A DNA stretch of 64,000 bases from Phoenicibacter congonensis (GTDB lineage: Bacteria > Actinomycetota > Coriobacteriia > Coriobacteriales > Eggerthellaceae): assembly GCF_900169485.1 (NCBI RefSeq), contig NZ_LT821227.1, forward strand, positions 744,001 to 808,000, given 5' to 3'. The translations under genes were made by a program, and so were the position numbers. Shown here piece after piece: positions 42,207 to 51,930 of the stretch; position 1 is the first letter of the stretch, and every line of letters starts with the position of its first letter. Below the pieces are notes generated by a model. The model ran no database searches. It saw nothing but the letters and a program-made list of their open reading frames with translations, and was not told where the DNA came from.

Positions 42207-42398
42207 CTAAGCGCGCTCAACTTTACCTGCTTTGAGGCAAGATGTGCAAACTTTTGCTGAACGAACATGACCATTTTGGTCTTTGATTGTTACCTTCTGC
42301 ACATTTGGGCGGTATGAACGATTTGTTACTCTGTGTGAGTGTGATACGTTGCATCCGAAAGTAGGCTTCTTGCCGCAAATTTCGCATACCTGTGACAT
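42207..42398 (-). CDS. rpmB: 50S ribosomal protein L28 (zinc-binding form)
   Basis: A 63-residue large-subunit protein. It starts MSQVCEICGKKPTFGCNVSHS and ends with CTSCLKAGKV; the two C-x-x-C pairs mark the zinc-binding C+ form. NRSYRPNVQKV is the L28 core. The ATG at 42398 has GGAGA upstream; the longer frame begins upstream without a signal. Confidence 0.95.
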   Translation of the reverse strand: MSQVCEICGKKPTFGCNVSHSHRVTNRSYRPNVQKVTIKDQNGHVRSAKVCTSCLKAGKVERA

Positions 42399-42498
42399 AT
42401 TTATATCTCCTTGCAATTCTTGTTTTCGCAATATCGCGACTATCTATTATACACATTTTCTCCTGCCGTTGTCCGGCTTTAGCATTAAGGTGAACCTA

Positions 42499-42504
42499 TA
42501 TAAT
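42499..42504 (+). promoter_or_regulatory. Candidate -10 with flanking inverted repeat, upstream of the amide hydrolase gene
   Basis: TATAAT lies 49 bases before the ATG at 42554. It is flanked by TGAAC at 42491-42495 and GTTCA at 42512-42516, an inverted repeat that could be a regulator site. No clear -35 was seen. Confidence 0.35.
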
Positions 42505-42553
42505 TTTGTGTGTTCAATAGTTAAACATATTAGACAGTCTGCGGGGGTTATAG

Positions 42554-43660
42554 ATGATTAAAAAGGCTGCAAAAATTGTGGGAGCTACAACTGCCGGAAT
42601 TGCAGTTGGTTTTGCTGGAGCTTGTCTTGGTTTTTATGCTTCTCGTTTAAACACAATAAAATCACTCAAAAAGATAACTAAAACATGCACGCCGTTTGAT
42701 CTTTACAGAATCGATGTTCGCTACAAATATGATCTTGATCGCTTGATTGAGCGTTGTTGTTCAAATGATGAAGAAATTGTAAATGCAATGTTGCGTGAGG
42801 CATTGCCTTTTGTGCCCGTTAAAATCAACGCGCCTGAATTTGGATGCACTTGTTTTTGCGCTCAAGATGACCACCACACTTTCATGGGTCGAAACTACGA
42901 TTTCAAACTTGACACCTCTGCGTTGATGGTTCATTGTGCACCAAAAGATGGCTATGAATCCATTGCATTTGCAGCACTTGACAACCTTGATGCAAATCAA
43001 GCGACTTCATCTTTTAGAAGCAAAGTCGCATGTGTTCCTTCACCTTTGGTGTGTCTTGACGGAATTAACGAAGCAGGAGTGTCAATTGCAGTTCTCACGC
43101 TTGATAGCGAACCGACTCGTCAATACTCTGGAAAACCGGTGCTTGCGACAACTGTTCTAATTCGACTGGTGCTAGACCGTGCAAGTTCGACAGAAGAAGC
43201 CATTGATCTCATTTCAAAATATGACACATTTGCCACTAATGGGCGCGATTATCATTTCTTTATTTCAGACGCGAATGGTGACAGTCGTGTGGTCGAGTTT
43301 GACTGCGACACGCCAGACAGAAGAACGGTTGTGACTAAAAAGCGCACTGCAGCAAACTACTTTGCGGCGCACGAAGATAAAGTTGTTCCAAATCAGCGCA
43401 ACGGGAAATATGGTCATGGCATGGAGAGATATGTTGCTGTGGAAGAAGTGTTAAACAGCACTAATCAAAATGTCAATCTAGAGGATGCTTGTTGGAGTGC
43501 TCTTCGTGCGTCTTCTCAGTTGCCAAATCCAAATGACATCACGAGCAACACTCAGTGGTCGATTCTTTTTGACAACAAAAGCTTGACCGCAACAATTGCA
43601 ATTCGCCGTAATTGGACGGCCAAGTTCCGTTTTGCGATTAATGGAGTGCTTCAAGGTTAA
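42554..43660 (+). CDS. Linear amide C-N hydrolase (choloylglycine hydrolase family, Ntn)
   Basis: A 368-residue Ntn-type hydrolase related to bile-salt and penicillin V acylases and acid ceramidase-like enzymes. The N terminus has one hydrophobic segment (about 8-30). The nucleophile Cys is in FGCTCFCA (about residue 99-101), followed by FMGRNYDFKLDTSALM with the conserved Arg and Asp, CLDGINEAGVSIAVL and RDYHFFISDANGDSRVVEF. Whether bile salts or other amides are hydrolysed cannot be told here. The ATG follows GGGGG with close spacing. Confidence 0.82.
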   Translation: MIKKAAKIVGATTAGIAVGFAGACLGFYASRLNTIKSLKKITKTCTPFDLYRIDVRYKYDLDRLIERCCSNDEEIVNAMLREALPFVPVKINAPEFGCTCFCAQDDHHTFMGRNYDFKLDTSALMVHCAPKDGYESIAFAALDNLDANQATSSFRSKVACVPSPLVCLDGINEAGVSIAVLTLDSEPTRQYSGKPVLATTVLIRLVLDRASSTEEAIDLISKYDTFATNGRDYHFFISDANGDSRVVEFDCDTPDRRTVVTKKRTAANYFAAHEDKVVPNQRNGKYGHGMERYVAVEEVLNSTNQNVNLEDACWSALRASSQLPNPNDITSNTQWSILFDNKSLTATIAIRRNWTAKFRFAINGVLQG

Positions 43661-43735
43661 TTGAATTTATTCGTTTAGCGTTTAGCGGCGATTCATGCTG
43701 ATTTTAATGTGCACGCGACAAAGGAAGTTCTAAAA

Positions 43736-44659
43736 ATGACTGCAACAAAAAACATCAATCATTTAAACATTGGCTGCATTGGCGTTGGCCACATGGGTTC
43801 AGTTTTGGCACGTGTGTTTAGCGAGGGTGATGGGGATAACAAGGTTTTAATTTGCGATCATCTCGACGAAAAAGTTCAATCTTTGGCATCTTCGACTTGT
43901 TGCATTGCCTCAAATGTCAATGAAATTATTCATGATTGTGACGTCATCGTCCTTGGAATGAGGCCTCAAGACCAACCAACGGTTCTTCATGAGATTGCTC
44001 GTGTTTTGCACAAAAGAATTGAAGATAAAGAACAGCTCTTAATTGTCACTATGGCGGCTGGTGTGGCGTGCTCTCAGGTTCAAGAAAACCTTGGCTTTGA
44101 AATTCCTGTCATGCGAATAATGCCAAACACTCCAACTGACGTCGGTTTTGGCGCCATTCCATACTGCCTAAAAAGCGTCTGTGACTCTGAAGTATTCATC
44201 CAAGATGATGATGACAACGTTGAAAAGCCTGAGTGCGCACTGGCTGACAATGCTCTTAATGAGGGTGCTTTTTCTCTTGTGAAGGGGATAGTCTCTTTGC
44301 TTGAGAAGTCGGCAGTTGTTCTGGAGGTTTGCGAAGAAAACATGGATGCAGTTTGTGCATTGTCTGGCAGTGGTCCTGCGTTTGTCTATCGTTTTATCGA
44401 TGCCATGTCTAGTGCTGGAAAAGCTTTAGGACTAAAAGACTTCACTGCTTCTGAGTTAGCGTTGCAAACAGTTCTTGGGTCGGCAATGTTAGCAAAACAA
44501 TCAACACAAACGCCATCGCAGCTTGCCGATGCCGTTTGCAGCCCTGGCGGAACAACAATTGAAGGCGTGAATGTTCTTGACGCGTCTGATTTTGACGAGT
44601 GCGTGAAAAACACGCTTAAGGCCTCGTTCAAACGTTCTCAGGAGCTCTCAAAAGGCTAA
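43736..44659 (+). CDS. proC: Pyrroline-5-carboxylate reductase
   Basis: Last step of proline synthesis, NAD(P)H-dependent. The 307-residue protein has the Rossmann motif IGVGHMGSVLARVF, VVLGMRPQ, RIMPNTPTDVGFGA, GSGPAFVYRFIDAM and SPGGTTIEG (seen as CSPGGTTIEGVNVL). An acidic insertion of about 25 residues (DSEVFIQDDDDNVEKPE) between the two domains is unusual and makes it longer than most ProC (265-280). The ATG at 43736 has AAGGAAG upstream; the longer frame from 43709 has none. Confidence 0.93.
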   Translation: MTATKNINHLNIGCIGVGHMGSVLARVFSEGDGDNKVLICDHLDEKVQSLASSTCCIASNVNEIIHDCDVIVLGMRPQDQPTVLHEIARVLHKRIEDKEQLLIVTMAAGVACSQVQENLGFEIPVMRIMPNTPTDVGFGAIPYCLKSVCDSEVFIQDDDDNVEKPECALADNALNEGAFSLVKGIVSLLEKSAVVLEVCEENMDAVCALSGSGPAFVYRFIDAMSSAGKALGLKDFTASELALQTVLGSAMLAKQSTQTPSQLADAVCSPGGTTIEGVNVLDASDFDECVKNTLKASFKRSQELSKG

Positions 44660-44786
44660 TTGAAGCCCTCCTGTCCTTTTGTTAATTCATAAAAATCTCA
44701 CTTCATTTGGCGCATTTTAACAATATACTGCTTAGGCGTGTCAAATTCACGTTTTATTTAAAAATATTTAACTAAAAGGATTTTTA

Positions 44787-46532
44787 ATGGAGTACATAAA
44801 AGACCAACTGACACTTCGCGGAACAATGATTGGGAGCATTGGTTGCATTATTATTACTGCCGCTTCAGTCTACACTGCTCTCAAGCTTGGAGCTTTGCCT
44901 TGGCCAATTGTGTTTGCTGCCATCATTTCACTGTTCTTCTTAAAAGCAATGGGGAAGGGAAAGGTTAGCCTGAATGAGGCTAATGTAACTCACACAATAA
45001 TGTCGGCGGGTGCTATGGTTGCTGGAGGTCTTGCGTTTACAATACCTGCAGCATGGATGCTTGGTTATGCGAGTGAAGTTAGCATTTTTGAAATGCTGGT
45101 GATTGCTCTTACAGGCGTTATTCTCGGTCTTGTCTGCACCGCGCTTCTTCGCCGTCACTTCATTGAAGAGGCTAATCTTGAATATCCAATAGGAGAAGCT
45201 GCTGCACAAACTTTGATTGCAGGCAACTCTGGTGGAAAAACGGGCGTGAAGCTTTTTGGTGCGATGGGTTTTGCTGGAATTTACACTGCCCTTCGCGATC
45301 TTGTTGGAGTCATTCCTTCAATGTTTTTGTCAAACATCACAATTCCTGGTGTTTCGTTTGGAATTTACAATTCGCCAATGCTTCTGGCTGTCGGTTTTCT
45401 TGTTGGGACTGGAGCTGTTGTTGTTTGGTTTGTTGGAGCGTTGGTTGCAAACTTTGGAATTATTGTTGGAGGAAGCGCTGCTGGCCTTTGGGATGTTACA
45501 ACTGCCCAAGGCATCGTTTCAAGTTTAGGCATGGGCATAATGATGGGTGCAGGATTCGGCGTTATTTTTAAAGACATTATCCCGAAAGCAATAAAGATGA
45601 TTAAATCTTCTAGTTCTGGGGAAGAGACTAACAGTAAACAGTTGAAAGCTGGCGAGAAAAACACTAATAACAAGAAGTCAAGTTTCTGCAAGCTAACTGC
45701 AGGAATGTTTGGAATTGCAGTAGCAGCAGTTGCGCTTCTTGTTTGTTTTGTTTTGGGACTTGGAATCATTCCAACTTTGATTGTTGTTGTTCTGGCATTT
45801 GTTTCCACAGCGATGAGCGCTCAAAGTGTTGGTCAAACAGGAATTGATCCAATGGAGATTTTCGGGTTGATAGTCCTTTTGGCAGTTGCCGCTGCTTCTG
45901 ATATTGTGCAAGTTAAACTTTTCTATGTTGCCGCAATCGTGGCTGTTGCTTGCGGCTTGGCAGGAGATGTCATGAACGATTTTCACGCTGGCTATCGACT
46001 TGGAACAAGCCCACAAGCTCAGTGGATTGGACAAGCAATCGGTTCTGTTCTTGGCGCATTTGTTTCTGTTGCTGTGATGGTTTTGCTTCTTGGAGCCTAT
46101 GGCCCCGATGCTTTTGGACCACAAAGCCTCTTTGTTTCAGCTCAGGCTTCTGTGGTTGCAACGTTTGTTTCAGGCATTCCTAGCATTTCATCTCTCGTCG
46201 CTGGGCTTGTCCTTGGCGTCGTTCTTTATTTTGTCAAGTTTCCATCAATGATGTTAGGCCTTGGAATTTATCTTCCTTTTTACATGTCTTTTTCCGCTTT
46301 TTTGGGGGCGGTTGCGAAGTTATTTTATGACTTTGCTTGCAAATCGGTTGAGAGAAAACGTCATGATAAAAGTGCAGAAAAATCGTGTGAGAACGACAGT
46401 GCTAGCAAGGCTGTTGTTTCTAAAGAGCAGGAAGAAACCGGTCTTGTTGTTGCAAGTGGGCTTTTAGGGGGAGAGTCAATCGTCGGCGTTATAGCAGCAC
46501 TAATTGTTGTTATTCTTGGAGCGGTCGCTTGA
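44787..46532 (+). CDS. OPT family oligopeptide (or metal-chelate) transporter
   Basis: A 581-residue protein with about 14-15 membrane segments of the OPT family. Landmarks: LTLRGTMIGSIGCIIITAAS at the N terminus, NLEYPIGEAAAQTLIAG, IPGVSFGIYNSPMLLAVG, and DVMNDFHAGYRLGTSPQAQW. Bacterial members import small peptides or peptide-like metal chelates; the substrate is unknown. A charged cytoplasmic loop (about 515-555) precedes the last membrane segment. The 3' end overlaps the convergent Mbeg1-like gene by 33 bases. Confidence 0.9.
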   Translation: MEYIKDQLTLRGTMIGSIGCIIITAASVYTALKLGALPWPIVFAAIISLFFLKAMGKGKVSLNEANVTHTIMSAGAMVAGGLAFTIPAAWMLGYASEVSIFEMLVIALTGVILGLVCTALLRRHFIEEANLEYPIGEAAAQTLIAGNSGGKTGVKLFGAMGFAGIYTALRDLVGVIPSMFLSNITIPGVSFGIYNSPMLLAVGFLVGTGAVVVWFVGALVANFGIIVGGSAAGLWDVTTAQGIVSSLGMGIMMGAGFGVIFKDIIPKAIKMIKSSSSGEETNSKQLKAGEKNTNNKKSSFCKLTAGMFGIAVAAVALLVCFVLGLGIIPTLIVVVLAFVSTAMSAQSVGQTGIDPMEIFGLIVLLAVAAASDIVQVKLFYVAAIVAVACGLAGDVMNDFHAGYRLGTSPQAQWIGQAIGSVLGAFVSVAVMVLLLGAYGPDAFGPQSLFVSAQASVVATFVSGIPSISSLVAGLVLGVVLYFVKFPSMMLGLGIYLPFYMSFSAFLGAVAKLFYDFACKSVERKRHDKSAEKSCENDSASKAVVSKEQEETGLVVASGLLGGESIVGVIAALIVVILGAVA

Positions 46533-47717
46533 GTTACCGTTTGTGATTTTTGTCAGTGGTGATGCCTCTGCCAATCGTGAAAGCGATTCATCTTTGATTA
46601 TGCTGGCAAAGTCGCCAATCACTTTAAAGATGAATTTTCTTGTTTGTTTGTCGATTAGCATCCCATTTTTTACAATGGTTGCAACGTTTGCAGGCATGTT
46701 TTGTTGAAACTCGCTGAATTTTGAGTGTCCTGATGAAATGAGGACGGCATAGAGCGCATCGATAAATTTTTCTCGCTCTTCGTCAGTTTCTGCATTTATC
46801 CATTCAGCAACTGCAGCGTCAAAAAATTGTGCAGACGGATTAATTTCTTCTTGTTTGACAAAATTGTGTTTTTCTACAATCCACGAGAAAGGATTGTGTT
46901 GAAACACGCTGTGAGAAGTCGATTTTACGACTGTGTAGTGATCATCTTTTTGAAGAATCATTCCAATGATTGACGATTCTGGCACAGTCTTAAAATATTT
47001 CTCATTAAACGATTTGCTGTCTTTGCGTGGTGATGGACTTGTCAGAAACGATGGACCGTCATGGTTAAAAATCAAAGCAATTCGTTCAAACAGCGCTTCT
47101 TCGCAGCAAAGGGCTGCAAAAGTTGCGAGGTTTCCTCCTTTTGAGTGACCACCAACAATAATTGGATAGTCGTTTAAAAGCGCTATGCCCGATAAATAAA
47201 AAAGAGCGTTTCGCTGGGAAGGAATGATCGACTTGTAGCTCAAGTTAAAATCTTCTTTCCATCCGCTAAAAGTGCCATCGGTGCCGCGGTAGGCTACGTA
47301 ATTAAAGCTGTGTTTGCCGACGTGGGTGAAATTGATTGCAGCGAATTGTTTTTCGATTGCGTCGGCCACTTCGTTTTTGTAGCACGTGCAAGAAATGTCA
47401 CGGTATCTTCGACTTGCAGTTAGAGCTAGCACAAAGTCCTTTGATTCTAGGCTGAAATAGAGCCAGGAATTGCTGATTAGTTCATCAATGTTTGCAAGAC
47501 AAAGAATGTCATGCAACAACACTGTGTCATTTCCCAATGGAACAAGATCAAGAGAATGCGTAGTTTCTTTTCCGTGGTTTTCAACTGTCAGAGAGACTTT
47601 TGCGCATTCGAAATTGAAATAGCAAACCGATGACAACACTAAAGAGTCAACCTCATTGAACGGGAATTCATCAAAAGTTCGCTGTTCGTTTTGAAGATAT
47701 GTGACAATGCTTCCCAC
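46500..47717 (-). CDS. Mbeg1-like (DUF2974) alpha/beta-hydrolase
   Basis: A 405-residue protein of the Mbeg1/DUF2974 family. Landmarks: N-terminal MGSIVTYLQNEQRTFDEFPF and DSLVLSSVCYFNF, FNYVAYRGTDGTFSGWKEDF, and the nucleophile elbow VGGHSKGGNLATFAA, then IFNHDGPSFL. These are lipase-like hydrolases of unknown substrate. Transcribed toward the OPT gene; the two genes overlap by 33 bases at their 3' ends. The upstream 195 bases to the amidohydrolase gene are a divergent promoter region. Confidence 0.9.
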   Translation of the reverse strand: MGSIVTYLQNEQRTFDEFPFNEVDSLVLSSVCYFNFECAKVSLTVENHGKETTHSLDLVPLGNDTVLLHDILCLANIDELISNSWLYFSLESKDFVLALTASRRYRDISCTCYKNEVADAIEKQFAAINFTHVGKHSFNYVAYRGTDGTFSGWKEDFNLSYKSIIPSQRNALFYLSGIALLNDYPIIVGGHSKGGNLATFAALCCEEALFERIALIFNHDGPSFLTSPSPRKDSKSFNEKYFKTVPESSIIGMILQKDDHYTVVKSTSHSVFQHNPFSWIVEKHNFVKQEEINPSAQFFDAAVAEWINAETDEEREKFIDALYAVLISSGHSKFSEFQQNMPANVATIVKNGMLIDKQTRKFIFKVIGDFASIIKDESLSRLAEASPLTKITNGNSSDRSKNNNN

Positions 47718-47912
47718 ACCTAAATTTTATATCGAAACATTTGCGCTAGATGACATCTTGCAAATCAGTTTGCTTCTTGCGCTTGATTTTTTTTCTAGAA
47801 CTCTTTACTCATCAGGAAATGACACGCATTTAAGGCTTTAATTAGAGATTTTTGCGCATCAAGATGTGCCTATTGATAGAATTTCATAAATTGATGTCTA
47901 GGAGGGTTTTAA

Positions 47913-49250
47913 ATGGCAACAGGTTTTATTAATGCAACAATTCTTGACGGAACAAAAGATATGACTCCGCAACAAAACATGTTCGTTTCAGTTAATGATG
48001 ATGGAACAATCGAGAGCGTTTCACCTATGAGTTCGTTTAGTGCTTCCGATTGTTCAAAGACGACCGATCTTGAAGGCAAATATCTAATGCCTGGTCTCAT
48101 TAACATGCATGTTCATTTGTGTGGCGATGGCCGTCCTCGCTCTTCTGATAATGCCGAAAAAACAGTGAGGTTAGCCTTAAGTAACCCAATCGGCAGAAGT
48201 GTTCTAAAAAGCATTTTGAAAAAATCACTTCAAAATCAGCTTGCAAGTGGAGTGACCACCGTAAGAAGCGTTGGAGACCCCGGGTTTTCAGATATCGCAG
48301 TCAGAGACCAAATCAACTCTGGCAAATTCGAAGGGCCTCGTTTGATTGCCTCAGGCTGTGGAATCACTGTTCCAAATGGTCATGCTCGTTTGTTTGCAAA
48401 GGCTGCAACGAGCGAAGAAGAAGCTCGCGCTCTTGTTAGAGAGCATTATGAAAAAGGTGCCGATCAAATCAAGCTTTTTATCACTGGTGGCGTTTTTGAC
48501 GCGGAAGTTGAGGGTGAGCCAGGTGTGTTGCGAATGTCTCAAGAAATTGCCTCTGCGATTTGTGACGAGGCGCGAAAGCTTGGTTTAAAGACTTCTGCCC
48601 ACATTGAAAGTGCAGAAGGAGTTGAAGTTGGACTAAAGGCTGGTGTTGACACCATCGAACATGGTGCTCCTCTCACGGAAGAGTTGATTGATCTTTTCAA
48701 GAAAAATGGCGCTGGCGTTAAATCTTCACTCACTTGCACGATTTCCCCAGCACTTCCTTTTACAGATTTTCCTCCCGAGCTAACTCATTCAACCCACATA
48801 CAACAAGTCAATGGGCGAGTGGTTTATGAAGGCGTTGTTACTGCGGCAAGACAATCGCTCAAAGAAGACATTCCTGTCGGATTGGGGACCGACTCAGCTT
48901 GTCCGTTTGTTACGCACTATGACATGTGGCGCGAAGTAGTTTATTTTCAGCGTCACACAGGTGTGAGCAATGCTTTTGCTCTTCACACAGCCACTCTTAA
49001 AAATGCTGAGCTGTTAAGCGTTGCCGACAAAACAGGTTCTATTGAGGTGGGGAAGAGTGCCGATTTCCTCATCATTGACAAGAACCCATTGGACGACCTA
49101 ATGGCTCTTCACGATGCAAACATGGTCGTTTTGAAGGGTAAAGTTGTAAAAGATGCGAAGGTAAAGCATCTCCCTGAACTCGACAGAGAGCTTGACAAGT
49201 TATTTGATTCGCTCGATAAAGACCCATTTGTTTCTGAGTGGGGAAACTAG
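47913..49250 (+). CDS. Amidohydrolase family protein (imidazolonepropionase/prolidase-like)
   Basis: A 445-residue metal-dependent hydrolase. Metal-site landmarks in order: MPGLINMHVHLCGDG (H-x-H), GADQIKLFITGGV (the carboxylated Lys), TSAHIESAEGVEVGLKAG, DTIEHGAPL, and GLGTDSACPFV (Asp). It resembles Xaa-Pro dipeptidase-like or imidazolone hydrolase-like amidohydrolases. No histidine-degradation genes lie beside it, so a dipeptidase role is at least as likely. AGGAGGGT precedes the ATG. Confidence 0.85.
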   Translation: MATGFINATILDGTKDMTPQQNMFVSVNDDGTIESVSPMSSFSASDCSKTTDLEGKYLMPGLINMHVHLCGDGRPRSSDNAEKTVRLALSNPIGRSVLKSILKKSLQNQLASGVTTVRSVGDPGFSDIAVRDQINSGKFEGPRLIASGCGITVPNGHARLFAKAATSEEEARALVREHYEKGADQIKLFITGGVFDAEVEGEPGVLRMSQEIASAICDEARKLGLKTSAHIESAEGVEVGLKAGVDTIEHGAPLTEELIDLFKKNGAGVKSSLTCTISPALPFTDFPPELTHSTHIQQVNGRVVYEGVVTAARQSLKEDIPVGLGTDSACPFVTHYDMWREVVYFQRHTGVSNAFALHTATLKNAELLSVADKTGSIEVGKSADFLIIDKNPLDDLMALHDANMVVLKGKVVKDAKVKHLPELDRELDKLFDSLDKDPFVSEWGN

Positions 49251-49419
49251 CAAATATAATTGCATCAATCTTATGCAACTTAAATTGTTGGTTTTTAGTA
49301 ATAGTGGTTTGTTAGGCATCTCTTTGTCGAAATAGTTTGATAAGTCCCATAAATGGAACTGGATAGTTTTGGTTATAACGATGATGGTTTATAAAGAGCT
49401 ACGTTAAAAGGAGTCGGTT

Positions 49420-50934
49420 GTGAACGAAATTAAATGTCCTAAATGCGGAACTGTTTTTCAAGTTGACGAGCAGGGTTTTGCAGAGATTTTAAGCCAGGTT
49501 CGCACCGAAGAGTTTCAACGGGAAGTGAAAGACAGAGAAGCTTTGCTTCTTAATCAAAAGAACAAAGAAGTGGAGCTTGCAAGAACTGAAGCAGAGAAAA
49601 AATCACAGGAGATTCAAGGTCACTATGTGGCTAAAGTAGCAGAACTTGAAGCCAAGTTAGAGGCTGCTAACAATGAGGCAAAAAAATTTAAAGAACTTGA
49701 GTTGAGAGAAGTTAAATTGAAGCATGATAAGGAATTGAGTGAAGCTACTGCCAAAAAAGATGCTGACATTGCCGAGCTTAAAGCCAAACTTGAAGCTGCT
49801 GAGAATGAAACGAAAAAGTTTAAAGAACTAGAACTCAGTGAATTAAAAGCAAAATATGAAAAGGAACTGAGTGAAACGACTGCCAAACGTGACGCCGAGA
49901 TTGCGGAGCTAAAAGCAAAGCTTAGTGCGAGTGAGGCTTCACACAAAGAGCATACTGAACTGCAAAAGCAACAGTTTGCATCAGAAAAAACTTTAGCTGT
50001 AACGCAGGCTAAAATTGAGGCTGAGCGTGAACGTGATGATCTGCGACGCGATGTTTTGGTTCTAAAAGAACAGGCAGAAAAAGACAAATCACTTCTTCGT
50101 GAAGAAATGACGAAAGCACTCAACCAAAAAGATGAGTTGATTAAATATAAAGATGAAGAAATTGCTCGTGTTAAAGACATGAAGGCTCGTCTCTCTACAA
50201 AAATGGTGGGCGAGACTCTAGAAAAGCATTGTGAATGTGAGTTTAATAAAATTCGCACTACAGCTTTCCCAAATGCCTACTTTGAGAAGGATAACGAAGT
50301 TGTTGATGGCTCAAAGGGCGATTTTGTGTTCCGCGAAAATGATCCTCAAACTGGTGAGGAAATCTTGTCAATTATGTTCGAGATGAAAAATGAGAATGAT
50401 GACACTGAAAAGAAGCACAAAAATGAAGATTTCTTCAAAAAACTTGATAGCGACAGGCGCAAAAAGAATTGCGAATTTGCCGTTCTGTGCACAATGCTTG
50501 AACCTGACAGCGAGCTCTATAATGGAGGAATCGTCGATGTTGGCTATAAATATGAAAAGATGTATGTCATTCGTCCTCAATTTTTCATTCCACTAATCTC
50601 CATTTTGCGAAACGCTGCACTAGCGTCTTTGAAATATAAAACTCAACTTGCGGAAATCAGAAGTCAAAACATCGACATCACAAATTTTGAAAACACGATG
50701 GAGGATTTTAAGTCTGGGTTTGCGAGGAATTATGGTTTGGCAAGCAGAAAATTCCAGACTGCTATAGAAGAAATTGATAAAACAATCAAACACCTTCAAA
50801 ACACCAAAGATGCGTTGCTTGGAAGCGAGAGGAATTTGAGACTAGCTAATGACAAGGCTCAAGATCTGACTATAAAAAAGTTAACTCGCAATAATCCAAC
50901 AATGAAGGCAAAGTTCGAGGAATTGAACAATTAA
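49420..50934 (+). CDS. DUF2130 coiled-coil protein
   Basis: A 504-residue protein: an N-terminal CPKCG pair (Cys6, Cys9), a long coiled coil (about 20-275), then the DUF2130 domain (about 280-480) with [29 protein letters not shown] and [14 protein letters not shown]. The DUF2130 core resembles a nuclease-like fold; the function is unknown. Residues 74-116 and 118-160 are a near-exact 44-residue repeat. The start is GTG with AAAGGAG upstream. Confidence 0.88.
   Translation: MNEIKCPKCGTVFQVDEQGFAEILSQVRTEEFQREVKDREALLLNQKNKEVELARTEAEKKSQEIQGHYVAKVAELEAKLEAANNEAKKFKELELREVKLKHDKELSEATAKKDADIAELKAKLEAAENETKKFKELELSELKAKYEKELSETTAKRDAEIAELKAKLSASEASHKEHTELQKQQFASEKTLAVTQAKIEAERERDDLRRDVLVLKEQAEKDKSLLREEMTKALNQKDELIKYKDEEIARVKDMKARLSTKMVGETLEKHCECEFNKIRTTAFPNAYFEKDNEVVDGSKGDFVFRENDPQTGEEILSIMFEMKNENDDTEKKHKNEDFFKKLDSDRRKKNCEFAVLCTMLEPDSELYNGGIVDVGYKYEKMYVIRPQFFIPLISILRNAALASLKYKTQLAEIRSQNIDITNFENTMEDFKSGFARNYGLASRKFQTAIEEIDKTIKHLQNTKDALLGSERNLRLANDKAQDLTIKKLTRNNPTMKAKFEELNN
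49639..49902 (+). repeat. Tandem 132-base in-frame repeat in DUF2130 gene
   Basis: Two adjacent 132-base units encode 44-residue coiled-coil units beginning [10 protein letters not shown] and [10 protein letters not shown] and ending KKDADI and KRDAEI. The unit is not a clean multiple of seven, which may add a stutter in the coiled coil. Confidence 0.7.
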
Positions 50935-50965
50935 AGTTCGCGCTTGCTGTTTAAGTCGAGGAATG

Positions 50966-51004
50966 TGATTGTTCTTATGCATGTTTTTTAAAAACATACA
51001 ATCA
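50966..51004 (+). promoter_or_regulatory. Bulged hairpin immediately before the TauE/SafE gene
   Basis: An outer stem TGATTGT (50966-50972)/ACAATCA (50998-51004) encloses an inner palindrome ATGTTTTT (50981-50988)/AAAAACAT (50990-50997), with an 8-base bulge. It ends 4 bases before the GTG start and would occlude initiation if formed in RNA, or act as an operator. Confidence 0.4.
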
Positions 51005-51008
51005 TAAA

Positions 51009-51824
51009 GTGGTGATTGATGCTTCGGAAATATTAATTTTTCTCGTAACTCTTTTTGCAACTCTGCTCGGTCCAATTTGTGGGATTGGCGGAGGTGTAAT
51101 CATCAATCCTGTGATTGAATCGTTTCAAATTATGCCCGTTGCAGCTTCTTCTTTTCTGTCAAGTGCCGCTGTGATGATTATGGCTTTGGTGACAATTTTT
51201 CAGAAAACCATAAAGCATAATCTCTCAATTGATTCTTTTCAAGTTTTACCGCTTGCTGTTGGCTCTGCAGTTGGAGGAGTTGTGGGTAAGATTGTGTTCA
51301 ACGAGCTATCGCAGAGCTTTTTTCCTAATCCTGAACTCACAGGTGCAGTTCAAGGAGCTTTGCTTGTTATTCTTTGTTTTGCCGCTATCATCTTTGTGAT
51401 TTTTAAATCCAAAATTGAAACTCTTCATGTTGATTCAACCTGTCTTGTACTTTTAATAGGTTTTATAGCAGGAATGCTGTGGTCGTTTCTTGGAATTGGC
51501 GGTGGTCCTTTTAACGTTGCGCTCCTTTTATTCTTTTTCTCGCTCAACTCAAAAGAGGCTGCTCAGGCTTCGCTTTTTATAATTTCATTTTCTCAAGCCG
51601 CCAACATCATCTATTCTGTTTGCCTTGGAGGTGTTCCACAAATCGACTTGTCGATTCTATTTGGAATGTGTGCAAGTGCTGTTGCAGGCTCTTTTATTGG
51701 ATCCTGGGCCTCAAAACGCATGAATTTAGTGGCAGTAGACAAAGTTTATGTCGCTGCATTGGGTCTTGTTCTAATTGTTTGTATTTTTAACTTCGTAAAT
51801 TTCATTCAACTAGCATCCATATAG
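51009..51824 (+). CDS. TauE/SafE family membrane transporter
   Basis: A 271-residue protein with about eight membrane segments and the two family repeats: GPICGIGGGVIINPVIE and LWSFLGIGGGPFNVALLL. Family members export sulfite, sulfoacetate or other organo-anions; the substrate is unknown here. The start is a GTG (51009 or 51012) with a weak ribosome binding site and a hairpin just upstream. Downstream is a GNAT gene on the same strand. Confidence 0.88.
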   Translation: MVIDASEILIFLVTLFATLLGPICGIGGGVIINPVIESFQIMPVAASSFLSSAAVMIMALVTIFQKTIKHNLSIDSFQVLPLAVGSAVGGVVGKIVFNELSQSFFPNPELTGAVQGALLVILCFAAIIFVIFKSKIETLHVDSTCLVLLIGFIAGMLWSFLGIGGGPFNVALLLFFFSLNSKEAAQASLFIISFSQAANIIYSVCLGGVPQIDLSILFGMCASAVAGSFIGSWASKRMNLVAVDKVYVAALGLVLIVCIFNFVNFIQLASI

Positions 51825-51930
51825 TTTTCTTTTTAAAAATTGCGAATTTCCAATTGATGTCAATTGTTTTCAATTACTTGAATAAACTTAACTAGTGCAA
51901 AATTAAATATTTGAAGGAAAGGGGTGATTC

